From Bimuria novae-zelandiae CBS 107.79 (taxonomy: Eukaryota; Ascomycota; Dothideomycetes; Pleosporales; Didymosphaeriaceae), in contig ML976711.1 of assembly GCA_010015655.1 (NCBI GenBank), forward strand, positions 420,013 through 484,012: DNA of 64,000 bases. Reading direction: 5' to 3'. Numbering within the stretch: position 1 is the stretch's first letter; each line of letters starts with the position of its first letter. Shown here one piece after another: positions 1 to 11,311 of the stretch. The notes beneath the pieces were generated by a model. It searched no databases and was not told the origin of the DNA. It saw only the letters and a program-made list of their open reading frames with translations. The position numbers were made by a program, and so were the translations under genes.

Positions 1-396
1 CACACTTGCTTACACTGGGGCCACTACAACGCCGAAGACCACAACAAGCATCAGGTTATCACCACGCCTTTGCACGATCTAGCGCACCGACCGCATACGT
101 ACGGCTTTGCGTGGATAGAAGAGGAAGGGATACCGAATTGGCGTGGGCGTATGATATGGTACATCGATGGACGGGCGGTGCAGAGAGCGAACATACCGCA
201 CGGCATCCGGCGAATGGAGGACTTTAGGATTCTGATCAACATTGCGATGGGTGGTACCGTTTGCAAGGGTGTGCTTCCAAAAGATGGGTATTATGACATG
301 GTGGTGAGCGAGTTAAAAATGTGCGAGGAACCAATGGGCGGGTGGGCTCAGTTTGAGCGCGACTGGGGTTTCGCACCAGAGGGAAAGCCTGTATAG
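1..396 (+). CDS. GH16-like beta-glucanase / concanavalin A-like protein, C-terminal part
   Basis: The frame is open from the left edge and ends at TAG 394-396, so only the C-terminal ~131 residues are present and the start lies outside the window. The segment reads like the end of a GH16 / ConA-like jelly-roll domain: an HWGHY strand, then TYGFAW, a GRMIWYIDGR strand pair and FRILINIAMGG, which are core beta-strands of the fold. The catalytic ExDxxE stretch would be upstream and cannot be seen, so activity is not established. Family members are mostly secreted or wall-bound glucanases or transglycosylases. The ATG at 70 is an internal methionine in this frame, not a credible start, because the homologous fold continues upstream of it. 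Confidence 0.7.
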   Translation, partial: HTCLHWGHYNAEDHNKHQVITTPLHDLAHRPHTYGFAWIEEEGIPNWRGRMIWYIDGRAVQRANIPHGIRRMEDFRILINIAMGGTVCKGVLPKDGYYDMVVSELKMCEEPMGGWAQFERDWGFAPEGKPV

Positions 397-678
397 GACG
401 CTGACCGGATCTCTGCAATGCTTGCATCTACTTGGCATCAATTCCGACGAGTACGAAGAAGACGTCATCTCTAGCAGCAGCTCGTTCTACGCATTTATGG
501 TATGAGAACCAAGTTTACATTATGCCCAACAACTACGTAGGTCCGTGATCGTACAGTGATGCCATCCCCAGTCGTTGCATCGTCAAGGGTATCATGGAAG
601 CTTCAATTTCATCGCCAAGGTATCGCCATCTGGTCTGTTACGCCGCCCTAATCTCATCCATCCAGCGCCGCCGCGTCT

Positions 679-1075
679 TTAGTTCAGCTTCTTGTTTCCC
701 ACCGTGACCGGGCGGCCCTGGCTGCGCTGGTACTGCAAGAATCCGAAGAACGCGAGTGCGAGAACGGCGAGCATCGCGATGTTGCCTGCACGCACGTTAG
801 CGTACATTCTCTCACAACCAACGCAGGTCTGCTTCATAGCAAGGGTGTTCAAGTCGCTGCAGGAGATACATACCAAGCACAAACTGCACAATACCACCCG
901 CGAGATCGACCAAGCCCTTGAAGAACTCGATAACGAGGTTCAGCGCGCCCGTGAAGAAGCGCAGCACGAACTCGACCGTCTGCTGCGCAAGGTGGCCCGC
1001 CGTGGTGAACAGGGACCAAACGACTTCGACCAGCGACTTGGCGAGGTCGGTGAGGGAGGAGATTATGGACGACAT
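679..1075 (-). CDS. small conserved membrane protein, 102 aa, two exons
   Basis: Exons are 1075-874 and 785-679, with an 88-nt intron at 873-786: donor GTATGT, branch GCTAAC, acceptor GCAG. Splicing joins a mostly hydrophobic, amphipathic N-terminal part to a clear transmembrane segment (about residues 68-85) followed by a short basic tail ending KKLN. The total is 309 nt, or 102 residues plus TAA. Without splicing, the two halves look like two unrelated overlapping ORFs. I do not recognise the family. The low-charge helices at residues 15-65 followed by one strong helix suggest a small organelle or ER membrane protein (inference). A TATA-like stretch lies about 60 nt upstream of the ATG. Confidence 0.7.
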
Positions 1076-1132
1076 GTTTGCTTTCTTTTGCTCTTCTTGT
1101 TGGAGAGATGTGTACGTGGAGTAGAGGTGCAG

Positions 1133-1143
1133 CGATATATAAA
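1133..1143 (-). promoter_or_regulatory. TATA-like element upstream of the small membrane protein gene
   Basis: The minus strand reads AATTTATATATC about 60 nt upstream of the ATG at 1075, at a plausible distance for a core promoter of that gene. Confidence 0.4.
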
Positions 1144-1684
1144 TTGTGCAGGTGTGTTTGTGTTTATATTGTTGCGGTAGGGTGTAAGCTAAGCTAAGAA
1201 AAAGCGCGCAGGGGAATGTTTATGGGAGAAGGGCCGATGATGTAGTTGCTATCTCATAGGCGGGAGCGGGCATAAGCTTGTTTGTGCTGTCAGGCAGGAA
1301 TCTAGAAGTGGCGTGGAAGGCGGAATGGGGACTGGGGTGCAGAGGATTGGTTGGTTGCGGTGACGTAGTTGTGCAGATCCCCCGCAGGGCAGAGGGCAAC
1401 TGCGATCGATGCATTTTGACAAATTACCATGATAGGAAGGTTCGCGGGATGTCACCTGTTCGCGGCGATGCATGGGAATTGACATGCGCGGACGTATTGA
1501 TCGAAATCATAGTCAGGCTTAATCACCCTTGACCATATCGTTAGCCCCAGTTCCAGGCCTCAACATGAATCACGTGCTGCTACCTCCTCGTGCACTCAGC
1601 GCGTACAATACGTCGGGCATCAGGAGTACGACGACACGTTGATTCCAGGATCCAAATGCACAAAATCCGCAAGGCCATGTCACG
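1144..1684. other. intergenic, no gene seen
   Basis: This is the space between two divergent genes, the small membrane protein (minus) and the HET gene (plus). The short ORFs on both strands lack codon-level or motif support. It presumably contains both promoters. Confidence 0.5.
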
Positions 1685-3513
1685 ATGCCGCTCCAGCACA
1701 CTGCACTCGATCCTGCGCGATCTGAAATCCAGACCTTGACTTTACTCCCCGGTCAGTACGACGATACGATCCACTGTATCCTTCAGATCGTATCTCTAGA
1801 CGACGATCCAGAATACGAGGCCTTGTCCTACGTCTGGGGTCGTGACCGGGACAGCAAGGAGATATTTTTCGACGAACAGGCGTGCACCATCACTGTGAAC
1901 CTGGACGCAGCTCTGCGACGCCTACTAGATGAGACTGAGCCGCGTGTTCTCTGGGTCGACGCTTTGTGTATCAATCAGAACGATATTGTAGAGAAAAACG
2001 TCCAGGTGCCGATTATGGGAAGGGTGAACTGCGGAGCTTCCCGAGTAATCGCGTGGCTGGGTGAATCGAACGCGAGTATTGATGTGCTAGCACTGTACAT
2101 GCACGACCGGCCTGAACAAAAGGACGAAATCTTCAAAGGGACCGAAGTACCAAGAAGCCCGCAGAGGAACAGTGTAGCGCACAGCGAAAGCGCCGCATCG
2201 TCAAGGTCTCGCTCCGAATCCTCTACCAAAGATCCAGCTCTAGATGCAAAGATTCTCCACGACCTTCTCGATGTTTTCGGATCCCTTTACTTCTCAAGAA
2301 TGTGGACCTTCCAAGAATGGTGCCTAGCCAGTTCAGAACCAACAATAATATTTGGAACCCATCGTTTCAGCTTGTCCGAACTAGATCCCGTCTACGACAC
2401 TCTCTAGGAAAAGATGTTCAAGAAACCTAGACAGTCCGCCACCAACAGCCTGACTGACTGGCGGGAAGGCACATCGCCGCGATCATCGATTCCCCTCGAT
2501 TCAGCCCCTTGAACGCATTCCTCATGTTAGAATCCGAAAAGCATAACATGAGAAGCAGATGGTCGTGGGAGAAACTCATGGTAGCGACACGGACCCGCAT
2601 ATGCGAGCACCCCCACAACAAGATATACGCCCTCTATGGCATGGCGAGCAACTTCGCGGCGGCCCATCCGCCTGACTACAGCAAACCAATGGCCCAAGTG
2701 GTGATGGAGACCACACTCTATCTGCACAGCCGCGGTGCTCAGATCCTCCCTGAAGTGCTGATGATGTCCGGTCTTCGCGGTGACCGGTTACAGGACAGGA
2801 GCTTGCCGAGTTCACTTCCGGAATTCTCGGCTTCAGACCCGGCACCGATATCACGTCGACAATGTTATTTTGCTGATGCGTTGCCCGATCGATTGGGCGG
2901 CGATGACTGGCCCACGAAAATTGACGGCCATGGGTTTTACTGCAAAGGTCGGTCGCTGGGGCTGATTGAGATATGTCACGCGTTCCCGTCAGCACAGCGT
3001 ATAGATCTGTACGCCGAAGACGTTTTAAATCTTCTCACGAACAGTTTTGTGTTTCCAGATTGGCCAAAAGAGCATCTTGCTACTGCATTCTCATCGACGA
3101 GTGCGAATATCTGGATCCAAGATTTCTTCCCCGTGAATGAGAGCTCCGCGTTCAAAGCATACGTGCGCAATCTTGAGTACGCCTCCAAGTTCGAAGGTGC
3201 AATGCAGCATGTTTTCCCTAACCTTTACGAAAAGATAATTTTTTCCACTGCCGATGGACAGTTCGGCGTTTCGACTAGTCTGGCCAGGGATGGAGATCTT
3301 TTGGCAATCTTACCGCATTTGAGCGTTTGGCCGGTTCTGCTACGCTGTGCGATTACTTGTGAGAAGGCTGAGCTTCGGCTTCGTTGCCATTGTGCCCATT
3401 TGCTGGTAGGATTTGCGTACGTGGACGGTATCATGCACAACGAATACGAGGATGCCAAGTTCATTCGCACGATACTAGCGGAGCGGGAAGTGGAAGATTT
3501 TGTCATCATCTAG
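1685..3513 (+). pseudogene. HET-domain (heterokaryon incompatibility) gene with broken reading frame
   Basis: The first open segment, 1685-2407, carries the classic HET core: EALSYVWG, then LWVDALCINQ, then a RVIAWLG segment. It stops at TAG 2405-2407. The protein resumes in a different frame from about 2458 to 3513, with SPLNAFLMLES, a KIYALYGMA block and a C-terminal region ending DFVII, typical of the tail of long HET proteins. Between 2404 and 2470 each frame has a stop (TAG 2405, TAG 2428, TGA 2455). Stretches that look coding alternate between two frames, and I find no GT-AG intron that repairs this. HET proteins trigger cell death when unlike strains fuse, and the genes are often numerous and degenerate. 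Most likely a pseudogene; a sequence error or unusual splice is possible. Its 3' end lies 71 bp from the convergent neighbour. Confidence 0.75.
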
Positions 3514-3584
3514 ACGGTTCCCATATAAATAAAGAAGTAATTTTATAGGTATCAAAGTGTGGTATCATACACCCGTACTCCGCG

Positions 3585-5924
3585 TCAAGGCAAAAGCTTG
3601 CTCTCCAACTCGGCCTTCTGCCGGTACTCTGCCATCGGCAAGGCAATCAGCCCAGAGTATCCCACATCGCCCTGCGCCTTCTCCAGCTTTCGCATAATTC
3701 TACCCACGATGCTCGCAATCCATCTATCGTTCGCAACGACATTGACCGTCTGGATGCCTGCCTTCCTCCACCCGTCTTGGATCTTTGTGTTCATGCCCTT
3801 AAACGTATTGTTCATGCGTGCTTTGAACGTGTTTCCGCTCCTAGTCGAGATGGGTGTGGATTGAGTGGACGCCGCTAGGGAGTCCTGAGATGCCGTTTCT
3901 GCGGTCGCGCCCTCGGATTCCCCGGACGACCCGCTGACGTTGTCGGAATTTACGCTCTCTGAAGCTATAGAGTCCACCCGCCGGATCTCCATCTCGAGCT
4001 TGTCGGTCGCGGCCCGCTTAAGGACGAGTTCTTCGTGTCCTTTCTCGACCTCAATGACTTTTGTTGCTTTCACAGTGGCCGCGACGAAATTAAGCAACTG
4101 CTGGTCGAATAAAGCGGGCAGATGTCCATGGACCGAGATCTTCATACAGGCCTCGTCTCTCCGGCGCCGTTCTAGCTCCTTCTTCATCCGCACAGCTTGT
4201 GGTGTACCCACCGCTTCTTCAATCTCTTGCTCTATCCTCATCTCGTCGAAGTCTGTTAGGATTGGCGGGAAAAGGTGCTCGTGATGAGGCAACAAGTACG
4301 ACGGGAGAATGAAAGTCGCGTCTGCACCTCCTAGATGGACGACCTGCGTAAGATTGACCCCCTCTGGAAGCGTTCTGTGCGCCATGAGGTCTCCAATCTT
4401 AAACTTGCACTCTATGTCATAGTCGGTGTCGACTGGAACTTGTGCCGTGCAGAACAGATCGGTTAGGCTGACGGCAAAGTTGGCATCAGCCAGCCAAGCC
4501 GAGATGCGCCCTTCGAGACGCCGCACTTCAGCATCCGACTGCGAGTAATGCTTGAAGAAATGGTCCTTCATCAACGAGACAAACCATTTGCCAGAACCGG
4601 CTGACGTGACAGATCTGATGTGAATAGGATGGAAATAACTGATTGGGTTTAGGAGGAGACGGTACAGGAGCGGGAGGCGGTGTAGAAATCTAGAACATGT
4701 TAGTTAAGTCTGTGCAGATAGGTCATAATGTACAACGCAGAAAGCCTGTGCTACTTACTTCTTGATTTTCGGGTGGTTATTGTGCGAGAGCGTGGTGAGC
4801 CGGATGGATTTCGATGGGGGATGGGCCACGGTTGGCTGCTCGTGGATGTGAGTGCAAACTGCTGCACGGAAGTTGTTGTCAGACTCCAGCACGTCGTTAA
4901 TGTCGCGCTCTTTCGCAATTTTCCGAAGCATCTCTCCAGCGATGTGGCTGGTGCTTGAGTTGAGGATATGACGCGTGAGTGTCTTGACCTCTGAGCGAGC
5001 GACCTCTTGGTCTGGCGACAGTTTCCTAACCAACGCGTCGGAGTCTGCAAGGTCCTGAGCAGTCTCTTCGAACTCTTCCTGGGTTTCAGAAAAACCATTT
5101 TTAGCTGAGGTATAGGCAGCCTTCAACAATGGAGTGTCTCTTGCGATGAATGTATCCTTGGACATGTCGCGCTCATTAGGAAATTGGTGAACATCCTTGA
5201 ACGTCATTTCTTCGCGGCCTTTGACGTTCGCATAGACATCCCCAATCGTAATTCGACGGAAAAGCGCAACGACGACTTTATCCGTTTGAATCGCCAGTTC
5301 CATATCATCATCAAGCTTGACTCCCACTTCGATGCCGTAAGCGGTTGCCGTCAAGGTATAGAGTGAGAACGTCAGGCCTCGAACGACGAACAACCCGACC
5401 GTGTCCTTGTCGATCTCCAGAGCGGGGAGGTCGAAGAGGCTTATTGAATCCTGGACAAAGTGGCACTCGCGCAATATGTTGCTGAGGTATCGCCGCACGA
5501 AGCCTGATGCTATCCTGAACTGAAACAGGCAAGACAAAAACGTCGCGCTATAACAGCCTGCGGCGAAGCTCCAGTACAGGACCCATGAGGTGGAGGCCAG
5601 GAGATATGCGGAGTTGAGAACAGCAAAGACGGACCACAGCGGGACTCGTGGGAACACGCGGTTACTATTCCATTCTCCTATGGCCAGCGTGCATACCAAA
5701 AACGGTGTTCCAGAGAAGACCCATCGCCAGTTGAGAAGGGCAGTTCCTAATAACGTGAGGGCGAGATAAATGAGAGGCCCGAATGTACGAGTTGACTGCG
5801 GTTTCTTTGGTGCTGTGGCGTCCAGGGCAGGATTTCGTGGAACGGGCTTTCTAGTGATTCCTTTAGGCAGGTCTGGCACGCTGTCCTCTTTGGCGGGGCT
5901 GTCCTCTTTGGCGGTAGGCACCAT
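3585..5924 (-). CDS. conserved fungal membrane protein of unknown function, 756 aa
   Basis: Exons are 5924-4759 and 4689-3585, with a 69-nt intron at 4758-4690: donor GTAAGT, branch CTAAC, acceptor CTAG. The junction restores a continuous frame (2271 nt, 756 residues). The N-terminal ~45 residues are polar with a short repeated AKEDS. About residues 48-145 are strongly hydrophobic, with three or four probable membrane helices. The following region (about 165-260) alternates hydrophobic residues like beta-strands. Later come a second conserved block (GDLMAHRTLPEG, then FILPSYLLPHHEHLFP), a charged helix rich in E and R, a serine-rich linker and a basic C-terminus. I recognise it only as a conserved hypothetical. 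The beta-rich part behind membrane helices resembles organelle-membrane lipid-handling proteins such as Mdm31, but that is a loose analogy. Confidence 0.75.
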
Positions 5925-6454
5925 ATTGACGCTCCGAGGCCTATGTAGGTAGGTAGGTGCTTCGGTTGCGTAAGACGTTGTCTAAGGGTAGATTATGGCC
6001 GGTCCATGTTTTTGATAATTTGGGGCACGTCTATGAGTGTGTTCCTGGAGTAGGATCGCCGGTTTGCCATTACCATGACGTAGGCTGCAAGCGAGGGGCG
6101 CGATCTGTTAGCGACGAACATGGGTTTGCGCACTTACGAAACAACGATTTTTTTTCGAAACAACTGCCCTGTTTAATCGTAGTAAACGATGCTGGAATTT
6201 TATTCACTTGAACGCGTGGGTAATCGCCCAGAGCGGCACGACCCGCGTCACTGGGCAAGCCAATCGCGAATCCACTGCCGACTCCGAAAGCACTAGCAAT
6301 TAAGCTTAATGCAGCTCATTGGGGCCTGAGGAAGGGGCATCCATGCATGACTGAGCCTCGCAGCATTCATATCGTCAACTACTATCTTTAACGATTCATT
6401 GCGTGAGGTTGTTAATATGAGACGTCGTTCCCAACAGTCGGAACAGCCATGATC
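5925..6454. other. intergenic, no gene seen
   Basis: This lies upstream of the membrane-protein gene and downstream of the transhydrogenase gene, both on the minus strand. Short ORFs here show no recognisable domain. The segment 6120-6200 is AT-rich. Confidence 0.4.
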
Positions 6455-7989
6455 TTAATATTCCATCGCATCATCAAACAACCTTCCTAATTGCTCTCTC
6501 TCCACTTCCAGATCCTGCATTTCCAAACTCGGCGCCAGCATCAGCACTCTCGCTTGCGGAATCGTGCCCTCTACAAGCGCATCAATGTCTCCTTTCCCAA
6601 AGCCCAGCTGCTTTAAGCCCCTCGGCTGATCACCCAGCTTGACCAAAAATTCTGCCAAGGCCTCTCCCAGCACCTCTCCCGCCATTTCCTTCTTCACATT
6701 ACTGATGTCGACACCAAATGCTTCTGCTGCCTGGAGATGCCTCTCGGGATTCGACGCGCCCGTAAACTTGAAAACCGCGGGCGCGGTCACGGCGACGGAT
6801 ACACCGTGCGGAATAATAGCGTGGTCAACCTCGTAGCCTGCGTGCTTGTACCCAGGATTTTGACCTGAAATCGGGTACGACATGCCGTGGCAAAGATGGA
6901 CACCTGCGTTACCGAAACCAACACCGGCTAATGTGGCAGCGAGCAGCATTTGCGACTGTGCTTCGTGGTCTTCAGGGTCCTTGACTGCGCGCGGGAGATA
7001 TTTGACCGTATCTTTCAGGGCCTGCAATGAGAAGATATCTGAGATTGGGTTTGCGCCTTGGTACGCAGGTCGCTGAATTGGGTTCGCAGGTCGCGGTACG
7101 CGCTCGTGGTACGGTATCGCAGTCCAAGATTCCAACGAATGACAAAGCACATCTAAGCCAGAGGAAGCGTGTACGGCAGAGGGCATGGTTCGCGTGTTCA
7201 GCGGGTCGACTATGCCAAGCGTGGGCTTCAAGTTGCGATGTGCGATTCCAGTCTTTGCACGCTTCGACACAAGATCAAAGATGGCAGTTCCGGTCGTTTC
7301 AGAGCCGGTGCCAGCGGTTGTAGGTATAGCGACGAGCGGGTAAAGCTTCGAGGAAATAGGCAGACCCTTTCCCAGTGGGGCATTTACGAAGTCGAGAAAG
7401 TCGGCCTCTGTTGCAATTAGCTTTCCTCCGATGGCTGAAAACAAGCTGACGCACCCGGAAAGGTTGTGTATAAATTCATCAGCTTCGCCGTGTCAATCAC
7501 GCTCCCACCGCCCACGGCCAGAAAGGCGTCTGGCCTGTATCCCTTGCTAACCTCAATCGCCGCCTTGATACTCTCGTCCTTTGGCTCCACCCTCACTCCG
7601 TCGTAGACCTCGAACTGTATGCCTTCTCTTTCCAGCCCTTCTACGGCCTGCTTCATGGCGTTCAGCTTCCTCACGTTGCCGTCCGTCACCACCATTACGC
7701 GCTTGGCGCCCATGTTGGTGAAGTCCATGCCCACTTCCTTTGTACAGCCGGGGCCGAAGCGTATCGAAGAAGCTGCCATCTCAAAGGCATACTCCTTCTG
7801 GCGCGACGTGTCAATTGGCGTAGCGAGGTGACGACGCGCTTGGTGAACGGCGTTCGGCCCGTGGTGGTGGTGCGCAGGGTTCGAATGGCAGGGACATGAC
7901 GGCGGGTGCGTGAACTGTACGGTGCGGAGCAGGTTCATGGCGCGGGCTGCCCGCGAAGGGGCTATTCGAATTGCGGGAGCTATCGACAT
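6455..7989 (-). CDS. hydroxyacid-oxoacid transhydrogenase, mitochondrial (iron-type ADH family, ADHFE1-like)
   Basis: Exons are 7989-7455 and 7407-6455, with a 47-nt intron at 7454-7408 (GTGCGT to ACAG). The spliced frame reads TTFPEADFLDFVNAPLGKG across the junction and gives 495 residues, the expected size. The N-terminus is Arg/Ala/Ser-rich, consistent with a mitochondrial presequence. The nucleotide-binding motif GGGSVIDTAK lies near residue 160 and a PTTAGTGSE loop follows. Metal-ligand segments typical of the family include DVLCHSLES, HLCHGMSYPISG and DHAIIPHG. By homology the enzyme couples oxidation of 4-hydroxybutyrate or similar hydroxyacids to reduction of 2-oxoglutarate. No signs of damage. 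Confidence 0.93.
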
Positions 7990-8414
7990 GTTGGGGAACT
8001 CGAGGCGGGGCAGGGTACACGGAGACCACCAAGATACTGGGTAGCTTCCAGAGCAATTGGTAGGTGCTACAGAAAAAATCGTTTTCCAGCTCTGTTCGCA
8101 AGCAATGCGTGGCTCAGGAAGGGAGAAGAGAGGGGAGGAGGACGCATGATGCGTAGATGCGGTTGCGGATAATGCGGAGAAGAGCGGTGGCTTGGAGAAA
8201 GCAGCCGAGGATGTGGGGAAGTGTGCGTGCTTCGCGATACCGGATATGGCATCTCCGAATTATGTCCGTACCAGCCTACACCGGTCTTCGCCAGGAGACT
8301 ATCCTTCCTTTGAACGCTAGAGAAACGTAGAATTGAGAGCCCCAGTACTGTGTTGTCCAGGACCGTAACGTCGACCTAGATCTTATTTGTAGCATTTCGA
8401 GGTCCCTTTCCCCA
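7990..8414. other. intergenic, no gene seen
   Basis: This separates two tandem minus-strand genes. It should hold the promoter of the transhydrogenase gene and the 3' end of the ABC transporter gene. Purine-rich and CT-rich runs near 8110-8220 are the only visible structure. Confidence 0.4.
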
Positions 8415-10680
8415 TCAGTGCTTCCTCAAATACAGAACCACCCATCCGAACAACCTATACCCAAAGATAATCACCAGCATATACCCCACATACTTTCCCA
8501 CATTCCCATTCCCGTACCCATACCTCTCCAATACCGCCGTCCCCTCAATCATGCACTGATCCTCCAACGCACTCTTATACATGCACCGACACGCGCCCTC
8601 CACAACCTCGCACGCATACTTCCTCTTGCCGAACTCGTTCACCATCATTCCACGGAACACATACGCTTGATAGTCGATGTAGTGGAAGACATACCGCCAG
8701 AAGACGTTGAGAGTCTGCGGCTCAACCATGAACCCATTGACGCACATCCACAGCCCATTCGCAAACGCCGTCGCCGCGAGCGCCACCACGAAGATCGGAA
8801 TGAGCGAAGACAGCAGCACCACAAGTGACTCTGCGGCGACCAGGTCGAGGAACAGCCACATGACCCATGTCCAGAAAGCCTCGGCGCTGGGTCGGAAGTT
8901 GCCCAGCCAGTATGCGACCACGGAGAAGAGGATCGTGATGAGGAAAAGATAGGGGATTCCGATGAAAAAGTTGGCGAGCAAAAAGGCTGTGGGGCCGTAG
9001 AGGCCGTTCAGGCGTTCCTTGGTGTAGAGGGAGAGGTCCTCGAGATAGGCGGGGATGTAGGCGACGGCCATGAAGGACATGAATGCGCCGCCGAAGAAGA
9101 TGGCGTTGGTGATGGCGGTGATGTTGGATTGTATGGGGTCGAGGCGCAGCCAAATAGTGCCCATCATGATGGCGAGGCAGATGTACATTGCGATGCGGAG
9201 GCCGTAGGCGACGATGTCGCGGTAGGATTTGATGAAAGAGCGGTGCATGAGCGTCAAGGGGAGGAGGTAGGGATTGGCTGAGTGATGCGTGTGGTCGAGT
9301 GCAAGGGGCGACGCAGATTGTCTGCTCTGATCAAGGCGTGCTTGAAGATTTGCCGCCTGCTGAGAACGAGCCCATGTTGTGTGGAGCACATTGAGCCTGG
9401 CAGCTGCTTCCGTGTGATCTTGAGCAAAGTCGGTGTTGACAAGCTGAATGATGTACTCGGCGGGATTGCTGCCAAACCCGCGGGTACAAAGTCAGTGTAT
9501 GTCCTATAAAAGTGGGGCAGTACTCCATGCATATCTTAAGTAGGCGCAAGAAAGATTCTTCCTTTCTTTCGCGAGCAAAAGACATCCACTTTGTACCCGA
9601 GAGACTTGCATGTAGGTAGGCATCTCGTAACCGATGCCGGCGAAATAGTCTCGGATGCCAGTAGTCGGGCCATTATATGCAGTCTTCCCGTGAGACAGGA
9701 GTAGCAATTGATCGAACAGCTCAAAGGTTGTTGTTGAGGGCTGATGAATGGAAGCGATGACGAGTATCTGTAGATCCGTCAGTTTCGGCACTGGCCGTTC
9801 CAACTTCCAACCAAGGTAAGACCAACCTTGTATTTCTTCGCAGTATTACGCACGAAGTTCATGACCTCGTAGCTCGCAGCAGAGTCCAGTCCACTCGTTG
9901 GCTCATCTAGAAAGAGTATCTTCGGACTGGTGATCAACTGACTTGCAACGCTGACCCTACGCTTCTGCCCTCCGGACAGGCCTTTACGAATAGGTGTGCC
10001 AATCAAAGTGTGAGCCTGCTTCTGCAAGCCAAAAGCGCCGAGCAAAGAGTTGATTCGTGCGATCCTTTCTGATTTCGTTACGGAGCTGCAGGTGGTCAGA
10101 CATGCCGTGCTGCGCCGCATCGGAGCATACAAAATGAGCTTACCCGGGAAGAGCGAGCCGGGCGGCAAAGCCCAATGTTTCACGGACGGTGAGCGATCCC
10201 ACGAGTGCATCCTCCTGCTCAACGAAGCTGGACAATTTGCGAAAGTCTTTGAGGTTCGATTGAGCGCCGTTGACGTACGTCGAGCCTTCCACTGAGGCAC
10301 CAAGTGTAGCTGCACGGTGTGCTAGAACATTGAGTAGAGTTGTCTTTCCAGAACCACTGCGATCGTTAGTTATGATAAGCTAAGGAGAAGGAAATGAGGG
10401 AACCTACCTAGGGCCCATCAGAGCAACCATCTCACCTGAAAGGTCTTGTAAGTACACGTACAACATATGGCCAGGTTAGAGTTTACTTACCGGCCTTCAG
10501 GAAGCCACAGACATCTGATAAAATCCGCAGAGGCTGTTTCGTTCGGCGGTCCTTCACAGTTACTGTGACATCGCTCCAGCTGAAGCTATTCACGGTTTCA
10601 TTGCTAAAGTAAGCCTGATCGTTGATTGCGTCCTTCTCCACGTCAACAGAAGACTTGTTGGAAAGATTCATCTTGCGCAA
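8415..10680 (-). CDS. ABCG-type half transporter, 633 aa, six exons
   Basis: Exons are 10680-10491, 10435-10408 (28 nt), 10356-10144, 10085-9827, 9767-9610 and 9468-8415, summing to 1902 nt. The order ATPase then membrane domain is the ABCG arrangement. The Walker A motif GPSGSGKT is at residues 71-78 and is assembled across the 28-nt exon. The signature LSGGQ is at 180-184, Walker B ILFLDEP ends near 206, and the H-loop SIHQPS is near 236. About six hydrophobic segments lie between roughly residues 345 and 630. Four introns are GT-AG. The fifth (9609-9469) uses a GC donor, GCAAGT, giving the family-typical YINPAEY at the junction. Members export lipids or xenobiotics as dimers in a cell membrane; the substrate cannot be read from sequence. 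Confidence 0.9.
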
Positions 10681-11311
10681 AGTCAGATTGATAGTCCATC
10701 AAAACAATGAATAAAGGAGGAATGTTACACGGATGCGACAGACGAGGCTTATTCGACGATTAATAAGTCAACGGGATTGTACTTAGTGCCATCTTGCAGG
10801 TCCCCGCCCAATGCTGCGCCGCATTGAACGGCGACTCTCGAGATAAGCGGGGAATACTCAGCCCATGACAGGCACAGGCCGTGCCCTACACACACGATGC
10901 GCTAATAGGTGCAGAGCAAGGGCCAGGTGCTTTGCCAGTTTTGGCCCCGAGCTGAATAAGACCGGTGTGACCGTGTGGACGAGAGCTGATGCTCGGTAAG
11001 AATGGACCGGTTGCAACTTTAGGCGAGCTTACAGCACAGGCCTCCACCTCGCCGACTTTTGGAACTATAAAATATTTGGTGTGCTCTCGGGCTTGGTGTT
11101 AGAGATTGCCTGGGATTTTTCTGGTCCCGCGTACGCTGCGATGAGATTCTCGCCAAAACGACACACCACCAGCGCCACTGCAACGCTTCGGTCATGTTGG
11201 AGTAGCTGTGGATATACTGATGAGATGGAACAGAGGAACCCGCCGTCGCGTAAAGAGGTTTTGACGGCGACTGATTTTTCGTGTTCTAAAAGTGCCAACA
11301 GTGGTAAGAAA
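10681..11311. other. intergenic, no gene seen
   Basis: This lies between the ABCG gene start and the 3' end of the ALKBH1-like gene, both minus strand. No ORF here has coding character that I can support. Confidence 0.4.

Noticed and set aside
812..897. Two separate overlapping minus-strand ORFs at 679-897 and 812-1075
   Set aside because: A GT-AG intron with a branch site joins them into one protein; the overlapping tails are intron sequence.
2404..2457. A short intron (for example from GTCTAC at about 2388 to CTAGACAG at 2432) repairing the HET gene
   Set aside because: The donor is poor, and removing it leaves the downstream part out of frame, so it does not restore the protein.
8418..8828. 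136-codon plus-strand ORF rich in His, Pro and Ile
   Set aside because: It is antisense to the well-supported ABCG membrane domain and shows no domain of its own.
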